64,000 bases of DNA from CAZSHX01 sp964606895 (GTDB lineage Bacteria; Bacteroidota; Ignavibacteria; Kapaibacteriales; UBA2268): contig CAZSHX010000003.1 of the NCBI GenBank assembly GCA_964606895.1, positions 47,292-111,291 on the forward strand, read 5' to 3'. How positions within the stretch are numbered: the stretch's first letter is position 1; every line of letters starts with the position of its first letter. The position numbers were made by a program, and so were the translations under genes. The notes beneath the pieces are model-generated. The model was not told the DNA's origin. It did no database searches and saw only the letters and a program-made list of their open reading frames with translations. Shown here in pieces: positions 37,071 through 45,055 of this stretch.

Positions 37071-37191
37071 CTATTACCTCATTCCCATAGCAATAAATAA
37101 TCATTACTTTCGTTTATTTCTTTTGAATTCGTTCATTGAAAGTTAGTCAACCTCACCCCGACCCTCTACATTCTTGGAGAGTGCGGCAAGA
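37071..37191 (+). repeat. Array leader, related to 25702-25816
   Basis: Shares ATTACCTC, CCATAGCAATA, TTCGTTTAT and GTCAACCTCACCCCGAC in the same order with the sequence before element A, and runs directly into element C as the other runs into element A. Confidence 0.65.
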
Positions 37192-37322
37192 ATTTGCATC
37201 TTTGCATCTTTTTGCAATCAAAGATGCAATGGCTCAAATATCGTTATTTGAAATAAATTCAATAGGTTAGATGAATAATAATTGCATCTTCTGCATAAGT
37301 AATTTGAAGATGCAATGCAAAT
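37192..37322 (+). repeat. Two-hairpin element C (type 1)
   Basis: Left hairpin as in the family, core TTATTTGAAATAA followed by the variant ATTCAATAGGTTAGATGA, and right hairpin ATTGCATCTTC/GAAGATGCAAT. Confidence 0.75.
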
Positions 37323-37566
37323 TGGTAAAACAAATTGAAATGCTCTACTGTTTGGAGAGCAAACCTTAGTAGAGCAGATAGAAACCCATCAACCAAACCT
37401 TATTACATTATTTGGCAGGGATTAATAAGGTAAGAGGTGGGGGCGTTGTTGCTCTCGGGCTACTAAGGTTAGGAATTTGGGAAAAATAAGGTTTTAGGAA
37501 TCTTAATCCTCTTAATCCCAGAAATCCCAGAAATCCCTGTTCAAGACTTTTCCGAGTATTCACCAA
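37323..37566. repeat. ~240-bp structured module S1
   Basis: Near-identical to S2 and S3. Pairings visible: AACCTTAGTAG (37362-37372) with CTACTAAGGTT (37460-37470), 11 bp; enclosed ACCTTATTA (37397-37405) with TAATAAGGT (37423-37431), 9 bp; and an alternative local hairpin TGCTCTACT/AGTAGAGCA (37341-37376) that competes for the same strand. No ORF. A non-coding RNA or mobile-element remnant is possible. Confidence 0.6.
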
Positions 37567-37568
37567 AA

Positions 37569-37697
37569 ATTGCATCTTTTCATCTTTTTGCATTCAAAGA
37601 TGCAATGGCAAAATATTCGTTATTTGAAATAATATCAATAGGTTAGATGAAAAATAATTGCATTTTTACGAAAAAAAATATAAAGATGCAATGCAAT
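37569..37697 (+). repeat. Two-hairpin element D (type 1)
   Basis: Left hairpin around TCATCTTTTTGCATT, conserved core with GGTTAGATGA, weaker right hairpin (ATTGCATTTTT ... AAAGATGCAAT). Confidence 0.75.
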
Positions 37698-37707
37698 GAA
37701 CGGAAAA

Positions 37708-37740
37708 AGATGGACTCCACCTGCCAGGTGGAGTCCATCT
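37708..37740. repeat. REP-like hairpin H3
   Basis: AGATGGACTCCACCTG and CAGGTGGAGTCCATCT form a 16-bp perfect stem around one C. It retains GATG, CTGCCAG and CATC of H1/H2, while four stem positions differ from H1 with both partners changed. Confidence 0.8.
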
Positions 37741-37749
37741 AAGAAGAAA

Positions 37750-37875
37750 ATTGCATCTTTGCATCTTTTTGCATTCAAAGATGCAATGGGTTAAAGTATC
37801 GCTATTTGAAATAATATCAATAGGTTAGGCGATAATTACATTGCATCTTTTCTGGAAAATATTAGAAGATGCAAT
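37750..37875 (+). repeat. Two-hairpin element E (type 1)
   Basis: Left hairpin 12 bp. The core reads CTATTTGAAATAATATCAAT, with a single T-to-C change at the first base, then GGTTAGGCGA. Right hairpin ATTGCATCTTTTC/GAAGATGCAAT. Confidence 0.75.
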
Positions 37876-37889
37876 TAGGAATCTTATCA

Positions 37890-38061
37890 CCCCTCTAGAA
37901 AGAGGGGCAGGGGGGTGTGTCATCAAACGAAGTAGAATATGATAGGATGATAGAGCAAATTACCGTAAATAATTCATTAACAAGTGAAAATTCGTCCCTG
38001 CATCGTCGCACAGAAGCTTGATTTAGTGACACACCCCCTTACCCCCTCTTGCTAGAGGGGG
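37890..38061. repeat. Inverted-repeat (MITE-like) element, ~172 bp
   Basis: Left end CCCCTCTAGAAAGAGGGG then AGGGGGGTGTGTCA; right end TGACACACCCCC then CCCCCTCTTGCTAGAGGGGG. The ends are inverted copies over about 33 bp with a few mismatches. The interior (about 105 bp) has no ORF. Shape fits a miniature inverted-repeat transposable element; no TSD identified. Confidence 0.65.
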
Positions 38062-38100
38062 AATAAGACGGAAATTTATCTTTTAATCAAACAACCGAAA

Positions 38101-38231
38101 ATTGCATCTTTGCATCATTTTTCATTCAAAGATGCAAAAGAAAATAAATCGTTATTTGAAATAATATCAATAGGTTAGATGGCATTACATTGCATTTTTT
38201 ACAAATTATTTTTTGATGATGCAATGCAAAT
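38101..38231 (+). repeat. Two-hairpin element F (type 1)
   Basis: Left hairpin ATTGCATCTTTG/CAAAGATGCAA, conserved core, and a longer right part with CATTGCATTTTTTA and GATGATGCAATGCAAAT. Confidence 0.75.
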
Positions 38232-38251
38232 TTGGAAGATGAAGTGAAAAA

Positions 38252-38416
38252 TTGCTCCGGAGGAGCAAACTGTTTGTAGAAAAATGGGAAATATAATTTC
38301 AAAGCTCCGTAGGAGCGACCTGATTTTTCACACTCTTAGTTTCAACAGTCCGCTCCTACGGAGCTTGATGTTTAAAATGTTTTGGTTTTTCTACAAACAG
38401 GTTGTTCCTACGGAAC
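38252..38416. repeat. Nested palindromic element with GCTCCgtaGGAGC motifs
   Basis: Outer arms ACTGTTTGTAGAAAAA (38269-38284) and TTTTTCTACAAACAG (about 38386-38400) are inverted copies. Between them are two mutually inverted GCTCC-gta-GGAGC palindromes (38304-38316, 38352-38364). Small hairpins TTGCTCC/GGAGCAA (38252-38268) and GTTCC-tac-GGAAC (38404-38416) cap the ends. Confidence 0.65.
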
Positions 38417-38447
38417 ACAAGAAATCATCTGTTGAAAAACAACCAAA

Positions 38448-38577
38448 ATTTGCATCTTTGCATCTTTTTGCATACAAAGATGCAATGGTTCAAAATCCGT
38501 TATTTGAAATAATATCAATTGGTTAGATGAGATTGCATTGCATCTTCTGCATAATTATTTTGAGGATGCAATGCAAT
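38448..38577 (+). repeat. Two-hairpin element G (type 1)
   Basis: Family left hairpin, core with CAATTGGTTAGATGA, and a long right hairpin TTGCATTGCATCTTC/GAGGATGCAATGCAA with one mismatch. Confidence 0.75.
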
Positions 38578-38813
38578 TTGGTAAAACAAATTGAAATGCT
38601 GTACTGTTTGGAGAGCAAACCTTAGTAGAGCAGATAGAAACCCATCAACCAAACCTTATTACATTATTTGGCAGGGATTAATAAGGTAAGAGGTGGGGGC
38701 GTTGGTGCTCTTGGGCTACTAAGGTTAGGAATTTGGGAAAAATAAGATTTTAGGAATCTTAATCCTCTTAATCCCATAAATCCCTAAAATCCCAGTTCAG
38801 ACATCTTCCAAAA
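38578..38813. repeat. ~240-bp structured module S2
   Basis: Near-identical to S3 and slightly diverged from S1. The competing local hairpin of S1 is broken here (TGCTGTACT instead of TGCTCTACT), while the long-range AACCTTAGTAG/CTACTAAGGTT pairing is unchanged. Confidence 0.6.
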
Positions 38814-38944
38814 ATTGCATCTTTGCATCTTTTTCAGCACAAAGATGCAACGGCTTAGAATCCGTTATTTGAAATAATATCAATAGGTTAGGCGATAAAT
38901 CATTGCATTTTTTGCAAATTATTTTTGGATGATGCAATGCAAAT
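38814..38944 (+). repeat. Two-hairpin element H (type 1)
   Basis: Left hairpin with loop CATCTTTTTCAGCA as in element A, conserved core ending GGTTAGGCGA, right part CATTGCATTTTTTG and GATGATGCAATGCAAAT as in F. Confidence 0.75.
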
Positions 38945-39190
38945 TGGTAAAACAAATTGAAATGCTGTACTGTTTGGAGTGCAAACCTTAGTAGAGCAAA
39001 TAGAAACCCATCAACCAAACCTTATTACATTATTTGGCAGGGATTAATAAGGTAAGAGGTGGGGGCGTTGGTGCTCTTGGGCTACTAAGGTTAGGAATTT
39101 GGGAAAAATAAGATTTTAGGAATCTTAATCCTCTTAATCCCATAAATCCCTAAAATCCCAGTTCAAGACTTTTCCGAATATTCGCCAAAA
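38945..39190. repeat. ~240-bp structured module S3
   Basis: Third copy; differs from S2 at only a few bases over most of its length, and its last ~20 bp (CAAGACTTTTCCGA then TATTCGCC) match S1 better than S2. Confidence 0.6.
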
Positions 39191-39318
39191 ATTGCATCTT
39201 TTGCATCTTTTTGCATTCAAAGATGCAACGGATTAAATTTCGTTATTTAAAATAATATCAATTGGTTATGCGATTTACTTAATGCATGTTCTTAAGTAAA
39301 AAAATATAAGATGCAAAT
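39191..39318 (+). repeat. Two-hairpin element I (type 2, last of cluster 2)
   Basis: Core variant TTATTTAAAATAA, then GGTTATGCGA and the alternative right hairpin TTTACTTA/TAAGTAAA exactly as in element B. It is the final element before the terminator of the pyrophosphatase gene. Confidence 0.75.
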
Positions 39319-39320
39319 GT

Positions 39321-39357
39321 AAAAAAAAAGCAGTTTCTCGTTTGAGAAACTGCTTTT
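39321..39357. terminator. Intrinsic terminator after hppA (bidirectional)
   Basis: AAGCAGTTTCTC and GAGAAACTGCTT pair over 12 bp around a GTTT loop, with an A-run on the left (T-run for the reverse-strand gene) and TTTT on the right. Confidence 0.85.
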
Positions 39358-39399
39358 GAATCGAAATCTATATCGCTATATTGTAATATATAGTCCTGA

Positions 39400-41868
39400 T
39401 TATGCTCTTTTAGGTATTCTCATTGAGTAGAATGACCTGTAAACAAAAACTAAAGCTACGGCAAAGAAGAACAAACCGACATAAGGTGCACTTTCAACAA
39501 ATGATGGAGTGATAGCTATTTCCATTGCAAGTAGCCCAAAAAGAGTGGTAAACTTAATAATTGGATTCAATGCTACCGAAGAAGTATCTTTGAATGGGTC
39601 GCCTACTGTGTCGCCAATAACGCAAGCTTCATGCAGAGGTGTTCCTTTTTCTTTCAGGTCAACTTCAACGATTTTCTTGGCATTATCCCAGCAACCACCG
39701 GCATTAGCCATGAAGATTGCCTGATAGAGCCCGAATACTGCTATTGAAATCAGATAGCTGATAAAGAATGAAGCAGGATAGGCAGAAGATAAGTCATTTG
39801 CACTTAATGGTTTGGACGAAGCAGAAAAGAATGCAAACGCCAAAGCAAAAGAGAAAATTGTTATAAATATGTTCAACATACCTGTTTGAGCATATTTTGT
39901 ACATATTTTTACAACTTCTTTTGAATTCTCTGTGGAAGCTTTTTTATCAGCACCGTCACCAAGTTTGATGTGAGTCTTGATAAATTCTACAGCTTTATAG
40001 GCTCCTGTTGAAACTGCCTGAATTGATGCACCGCTAAACCAGAAGATTACAGCACCGCCGGCAAGAAAGCCGAGAAGTGTGTATGGATTCAGTAAGCTTA
40101 ATATGTCAGTAATCTTGGCTCCTTCTGGTAAAATTGTACTTTTAAGAACCAGAATAAGCGAGAATATCATAGTGGTAGAACCAACAACAGCAGTACCAAT
40201 AAGAACAGGTTTGGAAGTTGCTTTGAACGTATTTCCTGCACCGTCGTTTGCTTCCAGGTAATGTTTTGATTTTTCAAAATCAGGTTTGAAACCGAATTCT
40301 TTTTCAATCTCAGCCACAATGTTTTCATTATCTTCAATCATTGACAATTCATAAATTGACTGTGCATTATCTGTAACAGGTCCATAGCTGTCAACAGCGA
40401 TTGTAACAGGACCCATTCCCAAAAAGCCGAAAGCCACAAGTCCGAAGGCAAAGATTGATTCATAGGTCATAAATGTTGAAAGTCCCGCTGTACTTGCTTT
40501 GTAGGCTATAAACATAAGACCTAAGAAAACCATACCACTCCAGAAAGCACCGAAGTTACCGGCAACTAATCCGGAAATAATATTAAGTGAAGGTCCGCCT
40601 TCTCGGGATGCGGCAACAACTTCCTTTGTATGACGTGCATTTGTACTTGTGAAAATCTTTGTAACCTCGGGTATTATTGCGGCACCCAAAGTTCCGCAAC
40701 TAATAATAACAGCAAGTATAAACCATATATTCGTAGGATTACCAGATGGGTCCTTTAAATCGAATAGGAGAATATAGCTGATTATAAATGTAGCAATAAT
40801 AGAAAGTATTGAAGTTATCCAGACAAGTGATGTAAGCGGTTTTTCAAAATCAAGATCATCTTTGTCTTTATAAATCATATTCGTAAAGAATTTATTAATC
40901 CAAAACGAGAACATTGAAGTTAAAATCATAGCCACACGCATGACGAAAATCCATGTAATCAACTCAGCTTGATATTGGGGTAGTACTCCAAGAACGATAA
41001 AGCTGATTAATGCAACACCCGTTACACCATAAGTTTCAAAGCCATCAGCTGTTGGTCCAACGCTATCGCCGGCATTGTCACCGGTACAATCGGCAATTAC
41101 ACCCGGATTCGATGGGTCATCTTCTTTCAGGTTGAAAACAATTTTCATTAAATCGGAACCAATATCGGCAATTTTCGTAAAAATACCTCCGGCAATTCTA
41201 AGAACACTTGCACCAAGGGATTCACCGATTGCAAAACCAATGAAACATGCACCAGCATAATGTCTTGGAATGAATAAGAGGATGATAAGCATCATGATAA
41301 GTTCAACACATATCAAAAGTACACCAATGCTCATACCTGCCTGCAATGGAATATTCAAAAGTTTAAGAGGTTTTCTTTCGAGCGAGGCAAAAGCCATTCT
41401 GCTGTTTGCAAGAGTATTTACTCTAATACCAAACCAAGCAACTCCGTAAGAACCCATAATACCTACTAAAGACCAACCCAGAATAAGCATAACTCCGCCT
41501 ATTCCAAATCCATCCTGCAATACACCAAAATAAAATGCAATTGTAAGTCCAATGAGCACAAAAAGAATAATAATGAATTTTCCTTGTTGAATCAAATATG
41601 ACTTGGCAGTTTGGAATATAACTTCGGCAACATCCAGCATTGATTTATGTGCTTTCAGGCTTTTGACATGCAAAAACTCATAAAGTCCAAAAACCATTCC
41701 CAGTAAGCATACGACAAGTCCAACATAGAGCAATGATTCCTGATTCTGAGTAAGAAACGGTATTTTAAGATTCGCTTCACCTGCCATGGCTGAACCAACG
41801 GCAAGAAACAGAAATACAGGTACTAAAAAGAATAAATTGTTTAAATTTAATTTCTTTTTGAATAACAT
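39400..41868 (-). CDS. hppA: Ion-translocating membrane pyrophosphatase (H+-PPase)
   Basis: 822 aa, somewhat longer than the usual ~700, with about 16 hydrophobic segments. The catalytic region holds IADIGSDLMK, then IADCTGDNAGDSVGPTADGFE, and the C-terminal acidic site NAGGCWDNAKK followed by GDTVGDPFKDTSS. The enzyme couples pyrophosphate hydrolysis to cation export across the inner membrane. The GNTFKATSK segment has Lys where K+-dependent enzymes have Ala, suggesting a K+-independent proton pump; this is an inference from family knowledge. A hydrophobic start (LFFLVPVFLFLAVGSAMA) may be a signal-like first TM. Transcribed toward the repeat array and ended by the terminator at 39321-39357. 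Confidence 0.93.
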   Translation of the reverse strand: MLFKKKLNLNNLFFLVPVFLFLAVGSAMAGEANLKIPFLTQNQESLLYVGLVVCLLGMVFGLYEFLHVKSLKAHKSMLDVAEVIFQTAKSYLIQQGKFIIILFVLIGLTIAFYFGVLQDGFGIGGVMLILGWSLVGIMGSYGVAWFGIRVNTLANSRMAFASLERKPLKLLNIPLQAGMSIGVLLICVELIMMLIILLFIPRHYAGACFIGFAIGESLGASVLRIAGGIFTKIADIGSDLMKIVFNLKEDDPSNPGVIADCTGDNAGDSVGPTADGFETYGVTGVALISFIVLGVLPQYQAELITWIFVMRVAMILTSMFSFWINKFFTNMIYKDKDDLDFEKPLTSLVWITSILSIIATFIISYILLFDLKDPSGNPTNIWFILAVIISCGTLGAAIIPEVTKIFTSTNARHTKEVVAASREGGPSLNIISGLVAGNFGAFWSGMVFLGLMFIAYKASTAGLSTFMTYESIFAFGLVAFGFLGMGPVTIAVDSYGPVTDNAQSIYELSMIEDNENIVAEIEKEFGFKPDFEKSKHYLEANDGAGNTFKATSKPVLIGTAVVGSTTMIFSLILVLKSTILPEGAKITDILSLLNPYTLLGFLAGGAVIFWFSGASIQAVSTGAYKAVEFIKTHIKLGDGADKKASTENSKEVVKICTKYAQTGMLNIFITIFSFALAFAFFSASSKPLSANDLSSAYPASFFISYLISIAVFGLYQAIFMANAGGCWDNAKKIVEVDLKEKGTPLHEACVIGDTVGDPFKDTSSVALNPIIKFTTLFGLLAMEIAITPSFVESAPYVGLFFFAVALVFVYRSFYSMRIPKRA

Positions 41869-42131
41869 TTTGTAACCTCGAATAATTAAACAATTGAAGA
41901 TATTGACATAAATATCATTTCAAAATTAAGAAGAAATTTTAAATTAATAAAAATTATTATTTCGTGTTGACAAACATTTTTTCTCGTTCATATCCTAAAT
42001 GTTTCGCAAATTCTTTATAAGTTTTTTGTTTTATTAATATTTCTGTTAGTTTGGAATAAATTTTTAAATATCTTTTATTTTAGCTTTTTTTTTTATTAAT
42101 TGCATCTTTTGAAAAAACATTAAATTGATAA

Positions 42132-44924
42132 ATGAATATTTCTTCGATTCCATTAAATATTAGTCAAGTCTCAACAAGGCAAATTGACCTTGCAGTTTAT
42201 TCTTGTGATGCAAGTTTTTACAGATACAAACCTCAGGCTATCACTTTTCCGAAATCGGTTTCAGATATTGTTGCAATTATTGACTGGTGCAAACACAACA
42301 ACAGCCATCTGAATTTTCGCGGAGCAGGAACTTCACTTTCAGGACAAGCCATTACTGATGGGATAATAATTGATTTAAAGAGAAATATCAATAAAGTTAA
42401 AATTTCTTCGGATGGAAAATTTGCGACCGCTGAACCTGGAGCAATCGAAGGTCATGTGAACGATTTGCTTCAAAGCTATAGTTATGTTCTTGGTCCTGAC
42501 CCTGCCTCGATTAATGCATGCACAATCGGAGGAATTGTTGCAAACAATTCCAGTGGAATGAGTAGTGGTAATGACAAAAATCCTTACAATACAATCGAAT
42601 CTTTGGTCTTTGTTTTGTCCAATGGAATGATTTTCGATTCTTCTGATTTGAATTCCAATGACAGACTGAAAATTCATTGTCCAGATATATTTTTCGGACT
42701 TGAAAGGTTACGAACTGAAATCCATGATGATTGTGAACTAAAAAATAAAATCATTGATTCATATAAGCTTAAAAATACAATTGGTTATTCCCTGAATGCC
42801 TTTCTTGATTTCGAAAAGCCTATTGATATTCTTACTCACCTGTTGGTTGGTTCAGAGGGAACTTTAGGATTTATTTCATCAGCTACGTTCAGAACCTTCC
42901 CTTTGAGAAAACACAAGCACACACGACTTATATTCTTTGCTGACCTTAATTCAGCCTGTTCAGCTATCAATAAATTAAATGAATCAAAGCCGTTTGCCTT
43001 GGAGCTAATGGATTTCAATTCATTACTTTCAATAAAATCAAAAAGCAATTCCCCGAAATTTTTGGCTGCAATACCCGAAAATTCCTCAGCACTATTACTT
43101 GAATATCAGGAGGAAAACGAAAATAATTTGAATGGCAAAATCGAAATTGCAGAAAATTTCATTACCGAAAATGCAAATATTGTAACTTGGATTGAAGCAA
43201 AAACTAAAGAAGAGTACAATGCAATCTGGAGTGTCCGAAAAGGATTACTTGCTTCACTTGGCGGTACTAAAGCACCACGAACTACTTTTATTCTTGAAGA
43301 CTTATGCCTTCCACTAGAGACTTTTTCCGAATCTATATCAGGTTTACAGGATTTACTTGTTAAATACGAATATATTAACACCGGAATATATGGTCATGGA
43401 CTTGATGGTAATGTTCATTTTATGCTTACTCAGGATTTTGAGGAACCCGATGCAGTTATGAAACTTGAAAATTTCATGAATGACCTTGCAGATTTAGTTG
43501 TTGATAAATTTGTCGGTTCATTAAAGGCAGAACATGGAACAGGAAGAAATATGGCTCCTTTTGTTGAAAAACAATGGGGAACAAAAGCTTATATGATAAT
43601 GCAAAGGATAAAAAAGTTATTAGACCCCGATAATATTTTGAACCCCGGTGTCATTATCAATGATGATACCAAAATTCATTTGAAAAACATTAAATCATAT
43701 CCTGTTATTAATGAGAAGGTTGATAAATGTATTGAATGTGGTTTCTGCGAGCCGAAATGTCCAAGCAGAGATTTAACTCTAACCCCAAGAAAGAGAATAA
43801 TCTTAGAGCGTGAGTTGGAAAGGACAAAAAACTCATCAACTTACGGACAAATTCTGGCGGATTACAAGTATTATTCCAATGACACATGTGCTTTAGACAG
43901 CTTATGTTCTTCTGTCTGTCCGATTGGAATTAACACAGGAGATTTGATTAAACGTCATCGAATAGAAGAACAACCCTCAAAAAACCAAAAAATTGCAAAA
44001 TTCATTTCGAATCATTTTGGTATTTTCGAGAATATTATAAAATCGGCAATTTTTTCGGCTCAAATAATACAGGATGCAGTTGGGGAAAAATCTGTAAATT
44101 CAATTATCCGATTTTTTGAAAAAATTTCCGGATTGAAAATTTATAGATGGTATAAAGAGATTCCATATCCTGCAAAAATTGTAAATACGATTTCAAAAAA
44201 TTCTCAATTTATATATTTCCCGTGTTGTGTATCAAGAATGATGGGCAAAACCGAAGGTAAGAAATCAATTATTGAAACGATGCTTTCTGTTGCAGAAAAA
44301 TGCGGAATAAAAATTCATATTCCTGCGGATATCAGCAATTATTGCTGTGGAACAGTTTTTTCGTCCAAAGGTTTCAACGAGGGCTTTGTTGCGAGCATAA
44401 ATAAAACTATTTCTGAATTTTGGGAATGGTCTTATTATGGGAAATTACCGATAGTTGTTGATTCAAGTTCATGCTTTCATACTTTGAAAAACTGCAGACA
44501 ATATTTGAATGTGGAAAATTCTTCCCGATTTGATAAGTTAGATATTTTGGACAGTCTCGAATTTGCAAACATTCATTTGCTTCCCAAAATTCGAATCAAT
44601 CAAAAAAAGAAAAATGTAATACTTCACCCGACTTGTTCTTCGATTTTGGAGAACAATCAAATTTTGCTTGAGAAAATTGCTGAAATTTGTTCAGAAGAAG
44701 TAATTATTCCAAGTAATGCCGGATGTTGCGGTACTGCCGGCGACAGAGGATTATTATTCCCGGAACTTACTGAATCAGCAACTAAGGGTGAAGCATTTGA
44801 AGTATCGAAAATTACTGCCGATGGATACTATTCATCTAATATTCCATGTGAAGTCGGTATGTCTCATTCCACTGGAAAGCATTACGAATCTTTTTTATAT
44901 TTATTAGATGAAGTTATAAAATAA
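42132..44924 (+). CDS. FAD- and Fe-S-binding oxidoreductase (D-lactate/2-hydroxyacid dehydrogenase type)
   Basis: 930 aa, a fusion of a GlcD/Dld-like flavoprotein and a GlcF-like iron-sulfur part. The FAD_binding_4 domain has FRGAGTSLSGQAITDG and GGIVANNSSGMSSG; FAD-oxidase C follows (GHGLDGNVHFML, LKAEHGTGRNMAPF). Two 4Fe-4S sites come next: CIECGFCEPKCPS (about 533) and CALDSLCSSVCPIG (about 580). Two cysteine-rich CCG domains close the protein (FPCCVSRMMG and CCGT at about 697-740; CCGTAGDRG at about 865). It probably oxidises D-lactate or another 2-hydroxyacid and passes electrons to quinone or another carrier. Substrate not decidable. It stands 131 bp before the acyl-CoA dehydrogenase on the same strand. 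Confidence 0.88.
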   Translation: MNISSIPLNISQVSTRQIDLAVYSCDASFYRYKPQAITFPKSVSDIVAIIDWCKHNNSHLNFRGAGTSLSGQAITDGIIIDLKRNINKVKISSDGKFATAEPGAIEGHVNDLLQSYSYVLGPDPASINACTIGGIVANNSSGMSSGNDKNPYNTIESLVFVLSNGMIFDSSDLNSNDRLKIHCPDIFFGLERLRTEIHDDCELKNKIIDSYKLKNTIGYSLNAFLDFEKPIDILTHLLVGSEGTLGFISSATFRTFPLRKHKHTRLIFFADLNSACSAINKLNESKPFALELMDFNSLLSIKSKSNSPKFLAAIPENSSALLLEYQEENENNLNGKIEIAENFITENANIVTWIEAKTKEEYNAIWSVRKGLLASLGGTKAPRTTFILEDLCLPLETFSESISGLQDLLVKYEYINTGIYGHGLDGNVHFMLTQDFEEPDAVMKLENFMNDLADLVVDKFVGSLKAEHGTGRNMAPFVEKQWGTKAYMIMQRIKKLLDPDNILNPGVIINDDTKIHLKNIKSYPVINEKVDKCIECGFCEPKCPSRDLTLTPRKRIILERELERTKNSSTYGQILADYKYYSNDTCALDSLCSSVCPIGINTGDLIKRHRIEEQPSKNQKIAKFISNHFGIFENIIKSAIFSAQIIQDAVGEKSVNSIIRFFEKISGLKIYRWYKEIPYPAKIVNTISKNSQFIYFPCCVSRMMGKTEGKKSIIETMLSVAEKCGIKIHIPADISNYCCGTVFSSKGFNEGFVASINKTISEFWEWSYYGKLPIVVDSSSCFHTLKNCRQYLNVENSSRFDKLDILDSLEFANIHLLPKIRINQKKKNVILHPTCSSILENNQILLEKIAEICSEEVIIPSNAGCCGTAGDRGLLFPELTESATKGEAFEVSKITADGYYSSNIPCEVGMSHSTGKHYESFLYLLDEVIK

Positions 44925-45001
44925 TATCGTTGATGTAAAATATTTTTACCTGAAATTCGATAATTCTACCTATTTTAGCATGATAAATCGAATTAAATTA
45001 T

Positions 45002-45009
45002 TATTTTTG
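45002..45009 (+). promoter_or_regulatory. TATTTTTG, candidate -7 box for the acyl-CoA dehydrogenase operon
   Basis: Exact TAnnTTTG match 46 bp upstream of the start at 45056. A TTG at the expected -33 position is not evident. Confidence 0.45.
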
Positions 45010-45055
45010 CCAAACCTTAATTTATATTTATAATTATCTAATATTAGGAGATTAC

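Larger units (their letters stand above)
36993..39320 (+). repeat. Large non-coding two-hairpin repeat array (cluster 2)
   Basis: The 2.4-kb space between the hybrid kinase and the pyrophosphatase gene has no credible ORF. Order: leader (37071-37191), element C, 240-bp module S1, element D, hairpin H3, element E, inverted-repeat element (37890-38061), element F, nested palindromes (38252-38416), element G, module S2, element H, module S3, element I (type 2), terminator. All seven elements have the same orientation. Confidence 0.8.

Noticed and set aside
37408..37593. 61-aa reverse ORF in module S1/element D
   Set aside because: It crosses a module-element boundary, is low complexity, and is not kept as a coding frame in S2 and S3.
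38797..39018. 73-aa reverse ORF over element H and module S3
   Set aside because: It is composed of repeat sequence and is not preserved in the other copies.
37071..39318. CRISPR array
   Set aside because: The repeats are long, imperfect two-hairpin elements, and the intervals vary from tens to ~250 bp and are themselves repeated; no cas genes are present.
37071..39318. Integron attC array
   Set aside because: GGTTAGAT resembles the GTTRRRY core, but B and I read GTTATGC, which breaks it. There is no integrase and no ORF-bearing cassette.
42094..42120. Tenth copy of the two-hairpin element upstream of the FAD/Fe-S gene
   Set aside because: Only ATTGCATCTTTTG is present, with no hairpin partner and no core.
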